From positions 186,001 to 250,000 of the forward strand of contig JACREY010000015.1 of assembly GCA_016218085.1 (NCBI GenBank): a stretch of DNA of 64,000 bases. The letters are read 5' to 3'. This document shows positions 24,778-35,072 of the stretch, in pieces; the stretch's first letter is position 1; each line of letters begins with the position of its first letter. The DNA comes from Ignavibacteriota bacterium (GTDB lineage: Bacteria; Bacteroidota; Ignavibacteria; Tepidaquicellales; Tepidaquicellaceae). A program made the position numbers and the translations under genes. The notes under the pieces are model-generated. The model saw only the letters and a program-made list of their open reading frames with translations. It had not been told where the DNA came from and ran no database searches.

Positions 24778-27700
24778 TTAAAAATTAATTCTCTCTTGTG
24801 ATGTAAAGATAGCTATTTTCAGGACCTTGGTACCGATGCCAGGCGCATCAATAAATGCGATATAGACGCCTGAAGCGACCGGTGTATTTTCAAGATTCTG
24901 CAGGTTCCATTCAATCGTGCTTGAAGTGGTGGAGCTTCCTGTAGCCGTTTTCACGAGAGTGCGAATTAAATCACCGTTTAATGTATAAATCTTAATAGTG
25001 CAATTTAAAGGAAGATTTCTGAAAGTGACAAATTTATCACTTACACTTCTGTCGAGAGTACTGAAGCCGTAGTACGGATTCGGCACGACTCTGATTTTAT
25101 CCAATGCATTTGTATTCTTTGCAAGGTTCGGGTCACCGAATGTCGGGGCTGTAGTAGAGAACTCATAATACAGCGGATAATTCGGTCCCTGTCTGAACGG
25201 AATACAGAGTGTATAGGGATAAATCCAGAATTCATCGTTTTCTACAAATGTTCTGCCGTCAGCAATCAACTTCGGAGCCCAGATATAGGCTATATCAATA
25301 TTGCTCTGATTGAAATAGATATTTGTCCTATAGCTGGTAATGCTTGTATCATAGGCTGAGCTGAATATTACGACTCTAAATTTTCCGCCGAGTGAATCTG
25401 ATGTAGGATTCCAGCCACCTGTATCGGTAGTATCAATTATACCGACATTCAGCTGAACCGGCGCAGCGGTGCTGTCCGTAAAATCCATTTCGAAAGCCTG
25501 GAACGGCACAGAAACCATTGATTTATAAAGGACCGATACGCCGCCAGCGTCTTTATATTTATAAGCAAAAGATTTATTTGTATTTGAGAATACAATTTTA
25601 ACTTTCTTTAAATCAGTTGCTTTAGTTTTAGACGTAAGGTCATTGTACGTTCCTTTTCCGGGATAGCTGAGACTCATTTCAGTGGACTGCCACAGACGAG
25701 TTGCGGAATACTTGAACTGGCTTCCTTCAAGGAATCTGTTTGAAGCAGGTTTATATTCCCAGCCTTTATATCTTGCCTGAGACGAATCCGAATCTACTGA
25801 GGCACTCCAGTCTTTGATAACACCTACTTTTTTGGTTGCATCGAACTGAGCACCAGCGAGTGAATATCTGATTTTCGACATTTTAAACAGGATACCATCC
25901 GCTGTTTTGGAAGACATATCCGAGCTTGGATTTGATTTACCTGTAAAATATACATTCTTATAGAGTGTATCAAAAACAGTTGCACCCTGATTCAGTCTGT
26001 ATATATTATAAGTAGTATCTCCATTTGTAGCTATGGGATTAAATATTACCCTATAGGTAGCATTCCTGATTAAGTTTTGATTTCTGATAATTGGAATGAA
26101 GCCAAGGTCTCTTACGTTTGTATTTAATGTATCGCCGTTTTTATAAGTAAATTCAGAGCCTGCAGGCGGCATAATGGGCCTGATAGTAAATGCCTGTGAC
26201 TGAACAGAGTTTCTGATGACTCTGAAACCTCTCTTCAGATGGTTTGATTTACTTATACCGTATGCAACAACTGCAAACTGGTAATCCTGACCATATATAA
26301 AGTTGGAATTACCGCCATAGTTTTCAGGATATCTTGTACTTGTCAGAGTAATACCTCTTTTTATACCTTTTTCCGGGAAACCGCTTCCTGAGGACATTTT
26401 ATACGGAGGAACGATGGAATATGTACCATACTGTTCAACACCGTTTATAAATGCGCCTGTTGAGAAAGTATCGACAACAACTCCCCATCCGTCAACTAAA
26501 TCCCAGGAATCAATTAACTGTAAAGCTCTTGTATCAATTGTTTCGGGTTTAGAGAAATCAGGGAATGAGCCGTTGAAGAATCTGTTTAATTCATATACTT
26601 CATAGCCCTGGAACTCATAGATATTTGAGTCTGTACCAAGGAAGAAGATAGAATCCCAGTATCTGTAGGCTTCCGAAACGTCACCCCAGTTTAAGCTGAT
26701 ATTACATTTACCATTAAGTAGCGGGGTAAATGAAGTTGCGACCACCGGAGGAGGAGGAGGAGGAGTAACGTTAAAGTTTGCAAGGTAAATTAACTTTGCA
26801 GTTTTTGCAAGTCTTTTTAAGACTGTTACTGAATTTTTATTTGAAGTTCCTTTTGCAACGAACTGTGCAAGAACGATATTCTGAGTATCGCCGGGCTGCA
26901 TAGTCCAGGTTGTTCTACCGGAAGCGAAGATAAATCTTCTGTCACCGGGAGGGTTGACTGCAATCTGATTACCTTGTATTCCGCCGCAGTTCTGGATACT
27001 TCCTTTATATTCTGTCCATCCTGCATTTGTTTCCGGGTCACCGGTATAGCAGAATTTAGTAGGAACTATAGTAGGATATTGAGTAGCATCGAGGAACGGT
27101 GAGCCGTCTTTTTTAAGACCTTTGAGGCACACATACGCCGGATAAGGTTCTCCATTCGGGTCTGACTCGCAGGGAGGCGGACTGCTTCCTGAATTTGTAA
27201 AGAAGGTAAACGAAGTCATACCAAGCGTATCATCAGGAAATCCTGCTCTTCTGATGATAGGGCTTTTGAAGTAGTCCATACCGAACGCAGGCGGGATACT
27301 GCCGTATATAATATCAGAAGCAGTTCCGTTGTAAACATATCCAAGGTTAATTTTATTTGTAGTATCGCAACCGATATAGTCATCATCAGCAGTGCCCAAG
27401 TCAGGGTCAACAACAACACCTGTAAAGGTGCTGTCCCAGTTTTTAATTCCTTTGTTAATGACAACCCAGTTTACGAACTGAAGATCTTCGAGTCCGGGGG
27501 TATTATATGCCCAAGCCGTGAAGTGAATTTCAGCATACATAAGCGGGCTTGTGATACCGCCTCCGAATCCTTCACCACCGTTTCTATTTGAAGAGTCGGC
27601 ATCGGTTAGGACCTGGAAAATAGTCTGACCGGCATTTTTCTGACCGGGAACATCTATACCCGGGTCATACTGACCGTTATGGTTCACGTCTTCATAAGGA

Positions 27701-28197
27701 GCACCGTAGGGAATCATATTAGTCCACGCATCCCAATCCGGATTGTTAAGACTATTATCACCGGCTTTTATGTCATACATTCTGAATTTTGCATCATTAT
27801 CGATTATGGGCTGGTTATTAACATATTTTACACCGCCGTTAACATATTCACCTTTATAAGATGCCATACATTCTGCTAATGAAGGAACTCCTGCATTATT
27901 CACAATGTAGCATCCGATGCTTAAGCCCGCAGTAAAGCAGGCATTTTTGCCCGAGCCTTTCGGCCATTCAAAACCCGGAGTATTCTGAGTTCTCGGGTCC
28001 TGGTCGAACACACCTGAATTCCAAAAAATCGAACTAATATTATTAGCTCTCAGGAATTTATATTTCAAGACAAATGCATTCGGGCCTGTCGGTGCAATTC
28101 GAATCACATTATTTGTGTTTATAGTCACTCTCGGTTTAGAGAAACCAAGAGTAGCACAAACAATTATCAAAAATATTAATATGCTTTTAAATTTCAT
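24778..28197 (-). CDS. Large exported protein with FlgD/T9SS-like C-terminal domain
   Basis: 1139 residues with a signal peptide (MKFKSILIFLIIVCATLGFS). The N-terminal half has aromatic- and Asn/Gly-rich stretches and a DVNHNGQYDPGID loop that looks like a dockerin/EF-hand-type calcium loop. A PPPPPP linker lies near residue 495, followed by fibronectin-like repeats. The C-terminus (from about 1040) reads IRVVPNPYYG, then CTIKIYTLNGDLIRTL and ENTPVASGVYIAFI. This is the T9SS/FlgD-like sandwich, but with VPNPYYG in place of YPNPFNP. It is encoded between a TonB receptor (46 bp) and a PorV-like gene (68 bp), which suggests a surface complex. The substrate is unknown. Confidence 0.82.
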   Translation of the reverse strand: MKFKSILIFLIIVCATLGFSKPRVTINTNNVIRIAPTGPNAFVLKYKFLRANNISSIFWNSGVFDQDPRTQNTPGFEWPKGSGKNACFTAGLSIGCYIVNNAGVPSLAECMASYKGEYVNGGVKYVNNQPIIDNDAKFRMYDIKAGDNSLNNPDWDAWTNMIPYGAPYEDVNHNGQYDPGIDVPGQKNAGQTIFQVLTDADSSNRNGGEGFGGGITSPLMYAEIHFTAWAYNTPGLEDLQFVNWVVINKGIKNWDSTFTGVVVDPDLGTADDDYIGCDTTNKINLGYVYNGTASDIIYGSIPPAFGMDYFKSPIIRRAGFPDDTLGMTSFTFFTNSGSSPPPCESDPNGEPYPAYVCLKGLKKDGSPFLDATQYPTIVPTKFCYTGDPETNAGWTEYKGSIQNCGGIQGNQIAVNPPGDRRFIFASGRTTWTMQPGDTQNIVLAQFVAKGTSNKNSVTVLKRLAKTAKLIYLANFNVTPPPPPPVVATSFTPLLNGKCNISLNWGDVSEAYRYWDSIFFLGTDSNIYEFQGYEVYELNRFFNGSFPDFSKPETIDTRALQLIDSWDLVDGWGVVVDTFSTGAFINGVEQYGTYSIVPPYKMSSGSGFPEKGIKRGITLTSTRYPENYGGNSNFIYGQDYQFAVVAYGISKSNHLKRGFRVIRNSVQSQAFTIRPIMPPAGSEFTYKNGDTLNTNVRDLGFIPIIRNQNLIRNATYRVIFNPIATNGDTTYNIYRLNQGATVFDTLYKNVYFTGKSNPSSDMSSKTADGILFKMSKIRYSLAGAQFDATKKVGVIKDWSASVDSDSSQARYKGWEYKPASNRFLEGSQFKYSATRLWQSTEMSLSYPGKGTYNDLTSKTKATDLKKVKIVFSNTNKSFAYKYKDAGGVSVLYKSMVSVPFQAFEMDFTDSTAAPVQLNVGIIDTTDTGGWNPTSDSLGGKFRVVIFSSAYDTSITSYRTNIYFNQSNIDIAYIWAPKLIADGRTFVENDEFWIYPYTLCIPFRQGPNYPLYYEFSTTAPTFGDPNLAKNTNALDKIRVVPNPYYGFSTLDRSVSDKFVTFRNLPLNCTIKIYTLNGDLIRTLVKTATGSSTTSSTIEWNLQNLENTPVASGVYIAFIDAPGIGTKVLKIAIFTSQERINF

Positions 28198-28243
28198 TTT
28201 TCTAAGATTGAATTTATAAAAAATTTATTCAAATGCAGTTCTT

Positions 28244-31159
28244 TTAGAAACTGATATTCAATCCAAATCTAACCTGTCTTGGCGGTCCCCAGTTCGAACC
28301 ATTACCCCAGTTAGTTAAGAATTTAACTCTATCAGGCCAATATTTCCTGAAATTGGCATTAGACGCCCAGGTTGAAGAACCGGTCGGAGTCTGTAAATAG
28401 CCATTATCATCCGGTAATCCTGTTCCTTCGAAAATATCATTAATGATTTTGGTATCAAGAACATTGATTACATAGATATAGAAATTCCAACTGGTTTTCA
28501 TGAAGTTGACGGTTTTGTCAAGTTTCATATCGAGCCTGAAGTTCCAGTCTGTGTATAATTCATTTTTGCTTGAATAAATATAATTACCTGAGAAACCTGT
28601 TGCAGTTTGTGATACATCTCTCTTTGTGTAAGGTCTGCCGCTATGGAACGAAAAATCAAAGTTTAATCCGAGATTTTTCAATACATGACCCATAAAGCCT
28701 TTCGGTACATCATTTTCACCGAACCTGTAATCAAGATTGACAGCGCCTGTATGTCTCTGGTCATAATCGAGAGCATAGACAAACAGCGGAAGCTGTTCAG
28801 CTGAGTTGTTTGCAAGACTTGTTTTAGAGAAAGCGTCCGAACCTGTACCTGTTGCATAGGAAAGAGTATAAGCAAAATCTATTGCAAGCCTGTTGGTCCT
28901 TCTCAAGTGCAAGTAGAAGTCGAAACCTCTGGAAATCGCAAAGTCAGTATTATCATAAGCAACGAATCCAACGGGGACTTTTCCATCGGGAGTTGCAGAA
29001 ATTCTTGCAGCACCGAGGAGATCAGTTGATTCTTTATAGAATACAGTAAGTCCCAGATCGATAATATCGCTTACCTGATGTTTAAGACCGATTTCATAAG
29101 AAGTAAGTTTCGTCGGTTTCAAAGCTGAATTTTCGATTACGTCCTGCAATGAAGTCGAGAAGAATCTCTGCAGAGTAGCTCTGCTGACATAAAGCAGGTT
29201 AAGCTGAGGCATCTGAACCATTTTACCGTACTGAGTATGGAATATGGTTTTATCGGTTATCGGGAAAGAGAAACCCAGCCTTGGGCTGACATAAAACTTC
29301 ATTTCGCTTTGAACGAAATCGTCGTCTGTAGCTAAAATTCCGTCAGGACCTACGAGGTCGTGTCTTAAATCTCTTAAGACTTCGGTATTAGCATCGAGGA
29401 AGTCAACCCTGACGCCGCCGTTGAAGTTAAAGTCAGAGAAGTTGACTTTATCCCTGATGTAGAAACCTCCGGTAATCGGATGTTTTGCATCATCGCCTGT
29501 AGCAATCACAGTACCGGTCGGGTCGTCAGTAATGGCATATCCAAAGCTTTTTAATCTACCGTTATTAGTACCGTACCATCTGTCAATCGGGTTACCGATA
29601 GTTAAATCAGAAAGTATTACGGGGTTAACGGTAAGTCTTTTTAATGTAGCATATTTATATTCACCGCCGATTTTTATTTCGTGCTCACCGAATTTTTTAC
29701 TGATTAAAGCCCAGGTAGCGTCTAATTTAGCACCGAGGTAGCTTACATCAATTTTCTGATAGGCATCGAGTACCGTATTCGGGAGTCTGAATAACAAAGC
29801 AGTATTGGGGTCGTTACTCGAAATAGTTCTGCCCTGTGCATTTGTTATACCGATATTCTGGTAATAAGCATTTAATCCGGGGACGTGATTAGTGTCACCA
29901 TAGTAGAACAGATTATTACCGAAGAACTGGTCACCCTGTTCGGTAAAAGTTCTGTTATAGCTTCCCTGCAATTCATAGAAGAAATTGCTTGAGACATCGT
30001 GGGAAATTCTCGCAAAGTACTGATAGTCGTCACTTGTGAAGACCTGATTTCTGCTGCTGTTGCTGAGAATATTGAGACCTGATAACACTCTTGAGCGGCT
30101 ATTGTTAAGTGTAGCACCAAGTTTAAGGGTTATCGGAACTTTAGAATTCTGAATTTCCTTTAAATTAATCGTAAATCTTCCGTTATAAGAATAGCTGCCG
30201 GATTCATTATCTTTAAGTTTACCGTCCGGGACTACAGTAGGCAGACGGCTAAGAATCCAAGAATTAACTGAAATTCTCTGGAAGCTTCTTTCGACACTTC
30301 CGAAAATATTAAATACTCTTGCGAGTTTTTTAGTAGGAATAAGCGGACCGCCGAAAGTTACGTTATACAGGTTATAGCCCTGAATCGGGGCATCGAGCCA
30401 TCTACCTGAGAATTCGTCGGTAATAGCTTCAACAGAACCTGTATATTTGTCGGAACCGCTTTTAGTAGAAACGTTGATAACACCGCTGAGCACGTTACCG
30501 TATTCAGCGCCGAAACCGCCCGTTAAAACGGAGATTTCCTGCATCAAGCTGTTTGGTACGAATGCTCTTGAGGAGCCATCGAGAGGGTTAGTAGTTTCAA
30601 CACCATCCACGATAACGATACTTTCGTTGCTTCTTCCACCGCGGATATTAATAGAACCGCCTCTTTCGTCCTGAATAACTCCTGCAGTTTTTGAGACGAT
30701 ATTATTAACGCCCCTGGTACCGCTGTTCTTTATCTGCTGGTCGTCGATGATTCTACCGCTTTGTTCGACATCGATACCTTTTCTTTCGGCTTCGATGATA
30801 ATTACATCCGTAACAATACCACCTGTAACATTAAGGTCAAAGGTCAACTTCGATCTCTGATCGACGGAAACCCTAACGCCAGTCATTTTTTTTGTATCAT
30901 AACCAATGTAAGACGCTTCGACATCATACGTGCCGACGTCAACATTAAGAATGATAAAATTTCCGTTATCATCTGTAACTGCCCCTATATTATATCCGGC
31001 TAACTTCACAGTGGCGCCTACCAGCGGGGAGTTGTCTTTTGCGTCAACTACCGAACCGCCGATACTACCGGTCGACTGCGAATAGGAGTTTCCGGAATAT
31101 AAGATAAGAAATGCAAAAAGCAAAAGGGGAATAATCCTGTAAAATTTAAAATCCCTCAT
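28244..31159 (-). CDS. TonB-dependent outer-membrane receptor
   Basis: 971 residues with a signal peptide, a carboxypeptidase-regulatory-like beta-sandwich (about 30-115, GSIGGSVVDAKDNSPLVGATV), a plug domain (about 130-240, with RGGRSNESIVIVDGVE and GGFGAEYGNVLSGVINV) and a 22-strand barrel ending in the aromatic C-terminus FGLNISF. It imports or senses an unknown large substrate using TonB energy. A strong GGAGGA ribosome-binding site precedes the ATG. It is the first gene of a TonB receptor-exported protein-PorV operon. This is SusC-like in organisation, but the partner is not a recognisable SusD. Confidence 0.93.
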   Translation of the reverse strand: MRDFKFYRIIPLLLFAFLILYSGNSYSQSTGSIGGSVVDAKDNSPLVGATVKLAGYNIGAVTDDNGNFIILNVDVGTYDVEASYIGYDTKKMTGVRVSVDQRSKLTFDLNVTGGIVTDVIIIEAERKGIDVEQSGRIIDDQQIKNSGTRGVNNIVSKTAGVIQDERGGSINIRGGRSNESIVIVDGVETTNPLDGSSRAFVPNSLMQEISVLTGGFGAEYGNVLSGVINVSTKSGSDKYTGSVEAITDEFSGRWLDAPIQGYNLYNVTFGGPLIPTKKLARVFNIFGSVERSFQRISVNSWILSRLPTVVPDGKLKDNESGSYSYNGRFTINLKEIQNSKVPITLKLGATLNNSRSRVLSGLNILSNSSRNQVFTSDDYQYFARISHDVSSNFFYELQGSYNRTFTEQGDQFFGNNLFYYGDTNHVPGLNAYYQNIGITNAQGRTISSNDPNTALLFRLPNTVLDAYQKIDVSYLGAKLDATWALISKKFGEHEIKIGGEYKYATLKRLTVNPVILSDLTIGNPIDRWYGTNNGRLKSFGYAITDDPTGTVIATGDDAKHPITGGFYIRDKVNFSDFNFNGGVRVDFLDANTEVLRDLRHDLVGPDGILATDDDFVQSEMKFYVSPRLGFSFPITDKTIFHTQYGKMVQMPQLNLLYVSRATLQRFFSTSLQDVIENSALKPTKLTSYEIGLKHQVSDIIDLGLTVFYKESTDLLGAARISATPDGKVPVGFVAYDNTDFAISRGFDFYLHLRRTNRLAIDFAYTLSYATGTGSDAFSKTSLANNSAEQLPLFVYALDYDQRHTGAVNLDYRFGENDVPKGFMGHVLKNLGLNFDFSFHSGRPYTKRDVSQTATGFSGNYIYSSKNELYTDWNFRLDMKLDKTVNFMKTSWNFYIYVINVLDTKIINDIFEGTGLPDDNGYLQTPTGSSTWASNANFRKYWPDRVKFLTNWGNGSNWGPPRQVRFGLNISF

Positions 31160-31197
31160 TACTTTCCTCCAATAAAATTTAATTTTTTATTAAAAAT

Positions 31198-31240
31198 ACA
31201 ACCCCCATAAAACTTCAAAATCGAACTTTATGAGGGTTGT
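31198..31240 (-). terminator. Terminator of the sialidase-like T9SS cargo gene
   Basis: 14-bp arms ACAACCC-x-CATAAA / TTTATGAGGGTTGT with one mismatch, followed on the minus strand by TGTATTTTTAATAAAAAA. It lies 20 bp after the stop and separates this gene from the TonB receptor operon. Confidence 0.85.
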
Positions 31241-31261
31241 GGTAAATTCATCCAAGTAAAA

Positions 31262-33091
31262 TTACTTAATTAACATCATCTTCTTGGTTTCCCTGAAGCT
31301 GCCTGCTTCGATAGAATAGAAATACACGCCGCTGGCAAGGTTCGAACCGTTGAATCTTACTTCCTTGGTTCCTGCTGTTGTCATTTCGTTTTCAGCCAAT
31401 ACTGATACGAGCTGTCCAGCAATATTGTAAACCTTCAAAGTTACCGGTGATGCTTTTGGTAATGTGAACCTGATTGTCGTAGCCGGGTTGAACGGGTTCG
31501 GATAATTCTGCATTAAAGAATAATTTTCCGGAACAACCGAAGAAATATTATTGATACCGATGGTTACTTTATCAACATCCTGAAGAGTGCTGAATACTAC
31601 ATTTTTTTTCAGGATTGTATAAGTTGTATCGATAGGAGCATTATCATTAAAGGTAAAGCAACCCGGGTTTTTACCTGCATTATAAACGATGCTGAAAGTC
31701 GTTGAAGTGTTACCGCTTGTTGAAAGTGAAGGATAGAGATAGTCATATCCTCTGTCTTTTGCAACATATTTTGCATCTGACCAGGTAGCACCGTCGTCAG
31801 TTGATTTACAAACCATTATTACGTTTCTGTTGTAGTTTGTGCCGGTTGTATATGCGCTGGTATCATTTGAAATAGCTGAAAATGCGCAATATAAAACTGT
31901 TCCGTCAGCTGAATAAGCAAGTGAAGCGTGTGATAACGGAGTGACACCAACCTGAAGACCGATATACATATTATTCCATTTTGAAGTATCATTCATAAAT
32001 CCGTATTTATGATAATCCATTATGCAAACCGGGTTACCGCTGTTGATAGTGGGTGACCAGTAAACAAGTTTGGAACCTTCTCTTGTCGAGTAGCTGCCTG
32101 CACCATTGTACCAAGCGAGTGTGCTGAAAGCAAGACCGTGCTGGGTTCCGGGTGTACCTGGTTTGTAAACAACATCACCGCCGAACCAGGAAACGCACGA
32201 GTCGCCGTTTACGAGAGTCGGAGCATTGAATACAACTGTCGGGGCGCTAAAGCTTGTACCGCCGTTTGTTGATTCATAAGTCATCATTGCCTGACTGGGT
32301 GAAGCAGATCTCCACCAAGCTGTGAAGATGTGAGTACCTGCGGTATTGATTGCGCAATAGTACCTAAAGCTTGCATCCATTGCAGTTGCAATAACGACTT
32401 TAGGTCCGAATGTACCGGTTGTATAGTTGAAATCCCTATATACGAATGAATCTGTTGCCGCACCAGCGGGTGTTGATACAACACCGCCGAGGGTAGTGGA
32501 ATTCTTATAAGCACCGAAGAAATCTCTGTATGTATTCGGGACTGTATAAGATGTCACTGAACCTAATCCGAGCATTGTCTCAACCATTGTAAGACCGCCC
32601 TGGGTTGCATTGTAAACTCTGCCGCAAAATACGACTGACCTCAAGCCGGAATTGAAGATAGGATATAAGTTTGCCCATCTGTTGGCAGTGGAAGTAGAAG
32701 TATTTATAGCATCAGAAAGCCAGGTTAAACCGCCGTCATAGCTGACCTGATAATAAATCCTGGTTGTCAATGTTGCCGGGGGAGGACCTGTTGGGTCTGG
32801 ATTTATATCCTGACCTACAACAATAGTATCGCCTAAAATAAAGAGTTTTCTCATAGCATTTCCGTTTGTACCATAGTCACTGAAGTTCAGCGGGAACGGT
32901 ACAGTTCCAACGGGAGCAAATTTATTATGAATAGTCGGATAATATTTTCCGGGAACAAAGTTCTGGGAAACTGTCTGACCATCATCCCTTGCGTCTGACA
33001 TTTTAAAGTATTTATTTCCGATTACATTACTCTGCGCAAGCAAAGATGTTGCAACCAAAAATAAAAGAAGAGTTTGAAAAATTTTAAGCAT
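31262..33091 (-). CDS. T9SS cargo protein with sialidase/BNR-like propeller
   Basis: 609 residues with a signal peptide (ending SLLAQ), a propeller-like region with Asp-box-type motifs (SYDGGLTWLSDA, ESTNGGTSFSAP, STDDGATWSDAK), and a classical C-terminal type A sorting domain: QNYPNPFNPATTI, then VTLKVYNIAGQLVSVL and ASGVYFYSIEAGSFRETKKM. It is secreted by T9SS and probably anchored at the cell surface. Catalytic sialidase residues were not evident. It has an AAAGGAG ribosome-binding site and its own terminator. Confidence 0.92.
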   Translation of the reverse strand: MLKIFQTLLLFLVATSLLAQSNVIGNKYFKMSDARDDGQTVSQNFVPGKYYPTIHNKFAPVGTVPFPLNFSDYGTNGNAMRKLFILGDTIVVGQDINPDPTGPPPATLTTRIYYQVSYDGGLTWLSDAINTSTSTANRWANLYPIFNSGLRSVVFCGRVYNATQGGLTMVETMLGLGSVTSYTVPNTYRDFFGAYKNSTTLGGVVSTPAGAATDSFVYRDFNYTTGTFGPKVVIATAMDASFRYYCAINTAGTHIFTAWWRSASPSQAMMTYESTNGGTSFSAPTVVFNAPTLVNGDSCVSWFGGDVVYKPGTPGTQHGLAFSTLAWYNGAGSYSTREGSKLVYWSPTINSGNPVCIMDYHKYGFMNDTSKWNNMYIGLQVGVTPLSHASLAYSADGTVLYCAFSAISNDTSAYTTGTNYNRNVIMVCKSTDDGATWSDAKYVAKDRGYDYLYPSLSTSGNTSTTFSIVYNAGKNPGCFTFNDNAPIDTTYTILKKNVVFSTLQDVDKVTIGINNISSVVPENYSLMQNYPNPFNPATTIRFTLPKASPVTLKVYNIAGQLVSVLAENEMTTAGTKEVRFNGSNLASGVYFYSIEAGSFRETKKMMLIK

Positions 33092-33251
33092 TTTTTTTCT
33101 CCTTTAAGTTTTTTTTGGGAATTTTGATTTATTTAAAAAAAAGAACAATTTCTATGTTTTTCTTAATATAATACTAATTGAAAAACTTGTCAATATACAT
33201 TTTTGTAATCGATTTTTAACAATTTTTTAATATTCAAGTGAAAAATTTTTT

Positions 33252-34193
33252 TCAACATTTTTTTGTTTTAAGCGAAAAATGCTTTTTTACTTGCATAAAA
33301 ATATCTTTTGATATATATTTAGAGCTATCCTTTGTTTTTCCAGCAATATGGTTTGTCAGCAAAACATTATCGAGATTAAAGAACTCTGCATTCACGGCAG
33401 GCTCATTTCTGAAAACATCCAGTCCGGCATAGAAAATCTTCCTGTTTTTAAGCATTTTTAAAAGATAATTCTCATCAATAACTCCTCCACGGGATGTATT
33501 AATAATTACTGCATTTTCATTAATTAACTTTAATTTTTCACGGGATATGAAATTTTTATTATCCGAATTAAGCGGTATGTGTACAGTTATAATATCTGCA
33601 TTCTCAAGCAAATAATCGAGATCAACGAAGCTAAATTTTCTGTATTTCCGCACTATTTTTTTATCGATATCATTAGCCATTATTTTCATTTGAAAAGCCT
33701 TTGCGTACATTGCCACCCGGGAGCCGACCTTTCCGAGACCGATAATGCCGATTTTTTTCCCTTTCAATTCCGCCCTTCTGTAGTCATAAAAAGAAAATTT
33801 ATTTTTCCTTACGAGTTTATCAGAAAGCAGAATATTTTTAAAAATTGAGAGAATCAGGGCAAAAGTATGCTCGGCGGCAGAAACGGAATTTCCCTGTTCC
33901 GAATTAATGATTTTGATTTTACTTTTTTTTGCGGCTTCAAGGTCGATGTGGTCAATTCCCTTGGTGCAGGTTGCGATTATTTTAAAACTGCATTTTTTTA
34001 AAAACTTATTATTAATTTTGCGTGTTGACCGGATAACAAGAACGTCATAGGCAATACCGGAATTCAGGATTTTACTGTTTGGAATGCCGAATTTTATATC
34101 TGCTGAAAAGTGATTTTCATTCAGGAGTGAAAGTCCTGCAAGGTCCACTTTATCAGCAACGAGAATTCTTATTTTGTCTTCAGGTTTTAACAA
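33252..34193 (-). CDS. D-2-hydroxyacid dehydrogenase (SerA-like)
   Basis: 313 residues. The NAD-binding loop is GLGKVG (152-157) with D175 for the adenosine ribose. The catalytic set is R235 (TSRGG), E264 (RNEPAV) and H282 (TNHIAG). The N-terminal and nucleotide domains are of normal size and there is no C-terminal ACT domain. It is close to short D-3-phosphoglycerate dehydrogenases, so serine biosynthesis is possible, but glyoxylate/hydroxypyruvate or other D-2-hydroxyacid substrates are not excluded. It lies 30 bp after engB on the same strand. Confidence 0.9.
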   Translation of the reverse strand: MLKPEDKIRILVADKVDLAGLSLLNENHFSADIKFGIPNSKILNSGIAYDVLVIRSTRKINNKFLKKCSFKIIATCTKGIDHIDLEAAKKSKIKIINSEQGNSVSAAEHTFALILSIFKNILLSDKLVRKNKFSFYDYRRAELKGKKIGIIGLGKVGSRVAMYAKAFQMKIMANDIDKKIVRKYRKFSFVDLDYLLENADIITVHIPLNSDNKNFISREKLKLINENAVIINTSRGGVIDENYLLKMLKNRKIFYAGLDVFRNEPAVNAEFFNLDNVLLTNHIAGKTKDSSKYISKDIFMQVKKHFSLKTKKC

Positions 34194-34223
34194 AACAGAA
34201 ATGAGATATTTGATTAAATCAAA

Positions 34224-34829
34224 TTAATCTTTGTTTTTGGGATTATCAAGTGCTTCCGTAATAAGCTGCAGTATTTCAGATTTCCCTTCGCCGGTAATAA
34301 TGGAAAAAGGGATATAATCCTTGCAGAGTTCATCGTTATTGACAATTTTGGAAGAGCGGTAAATCTGCTTCTCCATTTTGTTTTTCGATATTTTATCGGC
34401 TTTTGTAAGGACTATAGCATAAGAGATTTCATAATATTCCAGCCAGCTGACCATCAATTCATCGAGGTATGTAGGTTCGTGCCTTGCATCAATCAGGACG
34501 AAAACCATATTGACGTTTTGTCTTTCGCTGATGTACTCTTCGACGAGTTTTCTCCATCCCGCCCTGATTTGTTCAGGAACTTTAGCATATCCATATCCGG
34601 GAAGGTCGACCAGATAGAATTCTTCATTTATCAGGAAATAGTTAAGCTGTCTTGTTTTTCCCGGTACGGAGCCGATTTTAGCAAGATTTTTTTTGTTGCA
34701 AATTTTATTTATGAGGGAAGATTTGCCGACATTGGATCTTCCTACAAAGACAAATTCAGACAACACCGACTTGGGTAGTGTTCTTAAATCGTAAATGCTG
34801 TTAATAAATTCTGCCGAATTGATTTTCAT
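34224..34829 (-). CDS. engB: Ribosome biogenesis GTPase EngB/YsxC
   Basis: 201-residue small GTPase with G1 GRSNVGKS (30-37), a switch region with GKTRQLNYF, G3 DLPGYGYAKV and G4 LTKADK. It helps assemble the large ribosomal subunit. It follows the ribosomal cluster on the same strand but is separated from rplQ by a strong terminator, so it likely has its own promoter. Length and motifs are standard. Confidence 0.96.
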   Translation of the reverse strand: MKINSAEFINSIYDLRTLPKSVLSEFVFVGRSNVGKSSLINKICNKKNLAKIGSVPGKTRQLNYFLINEEFYLVDLPGYGYAKVPEQIRAGWRKLVEEYISERQNVNMVFVLIDARHEPTYLDELMVSWLEYYEISYAIVLTKADKISKNKMEKQIYRSSKIVNNDELCKDYIPFSIITGEGKSEILQLITEALDNPKNKD

Positions 34830-34860
34830 TATTTTTTTATATATTTATTATATAAAAAAC

Positions 34861-34914
34861 CCTTAACTTTTAATCACCTCAGTGTTTAAATAATTCTAAT
34901 TTTAAAAGTTAAGG
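34861..34914 (-). other. Long inverted repeat upstream of engB
   Basis: 13-bp perfect arms CCTTAACTTTTAA / TTAAAAGTTAAGG separated by 28 bp, followed on the minus strand by GTTTTTTAT. It lies 30-85 bp before the engB start. It may be a second terminator for the ribosomal operon or a leader structure of engB. Confidence 0.55.
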
Positions 34915-35012
34915 ATTCATATTAAGCACACGCTTTTTACCTTTTCCAAAAATAACAATTTATAGACTTAAATAAAATGCAAATTAAATCCACACAGATA
35001 AAAAAAAGCAAT

Positions 35013-35049
35013 AAAAAAAACTCCAAAAACATTCAAGCTTTCGGAGTTT
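35013..35049 (-). terminator. Terminator of the ribosomal-protein cluster
   Basis: 13-bp stem AAACTCCGAAAGC / GTTTTTGGAGTTT with three G-U pairs, then eight T's on the minus strand, 24 bp beyond the rplQ stop. Confidence 0.92.
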
Positions 35050-35072
35050 AAATATCAGTCAGTTAAAAAAAG

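Noticed and set aside
34830-35012. Possible small RNA gene between rplQ and engB
   Set aside because: Only an AT-rich inverted repeat is seen; no recognisable RNA family and it may be simply a second terminator.
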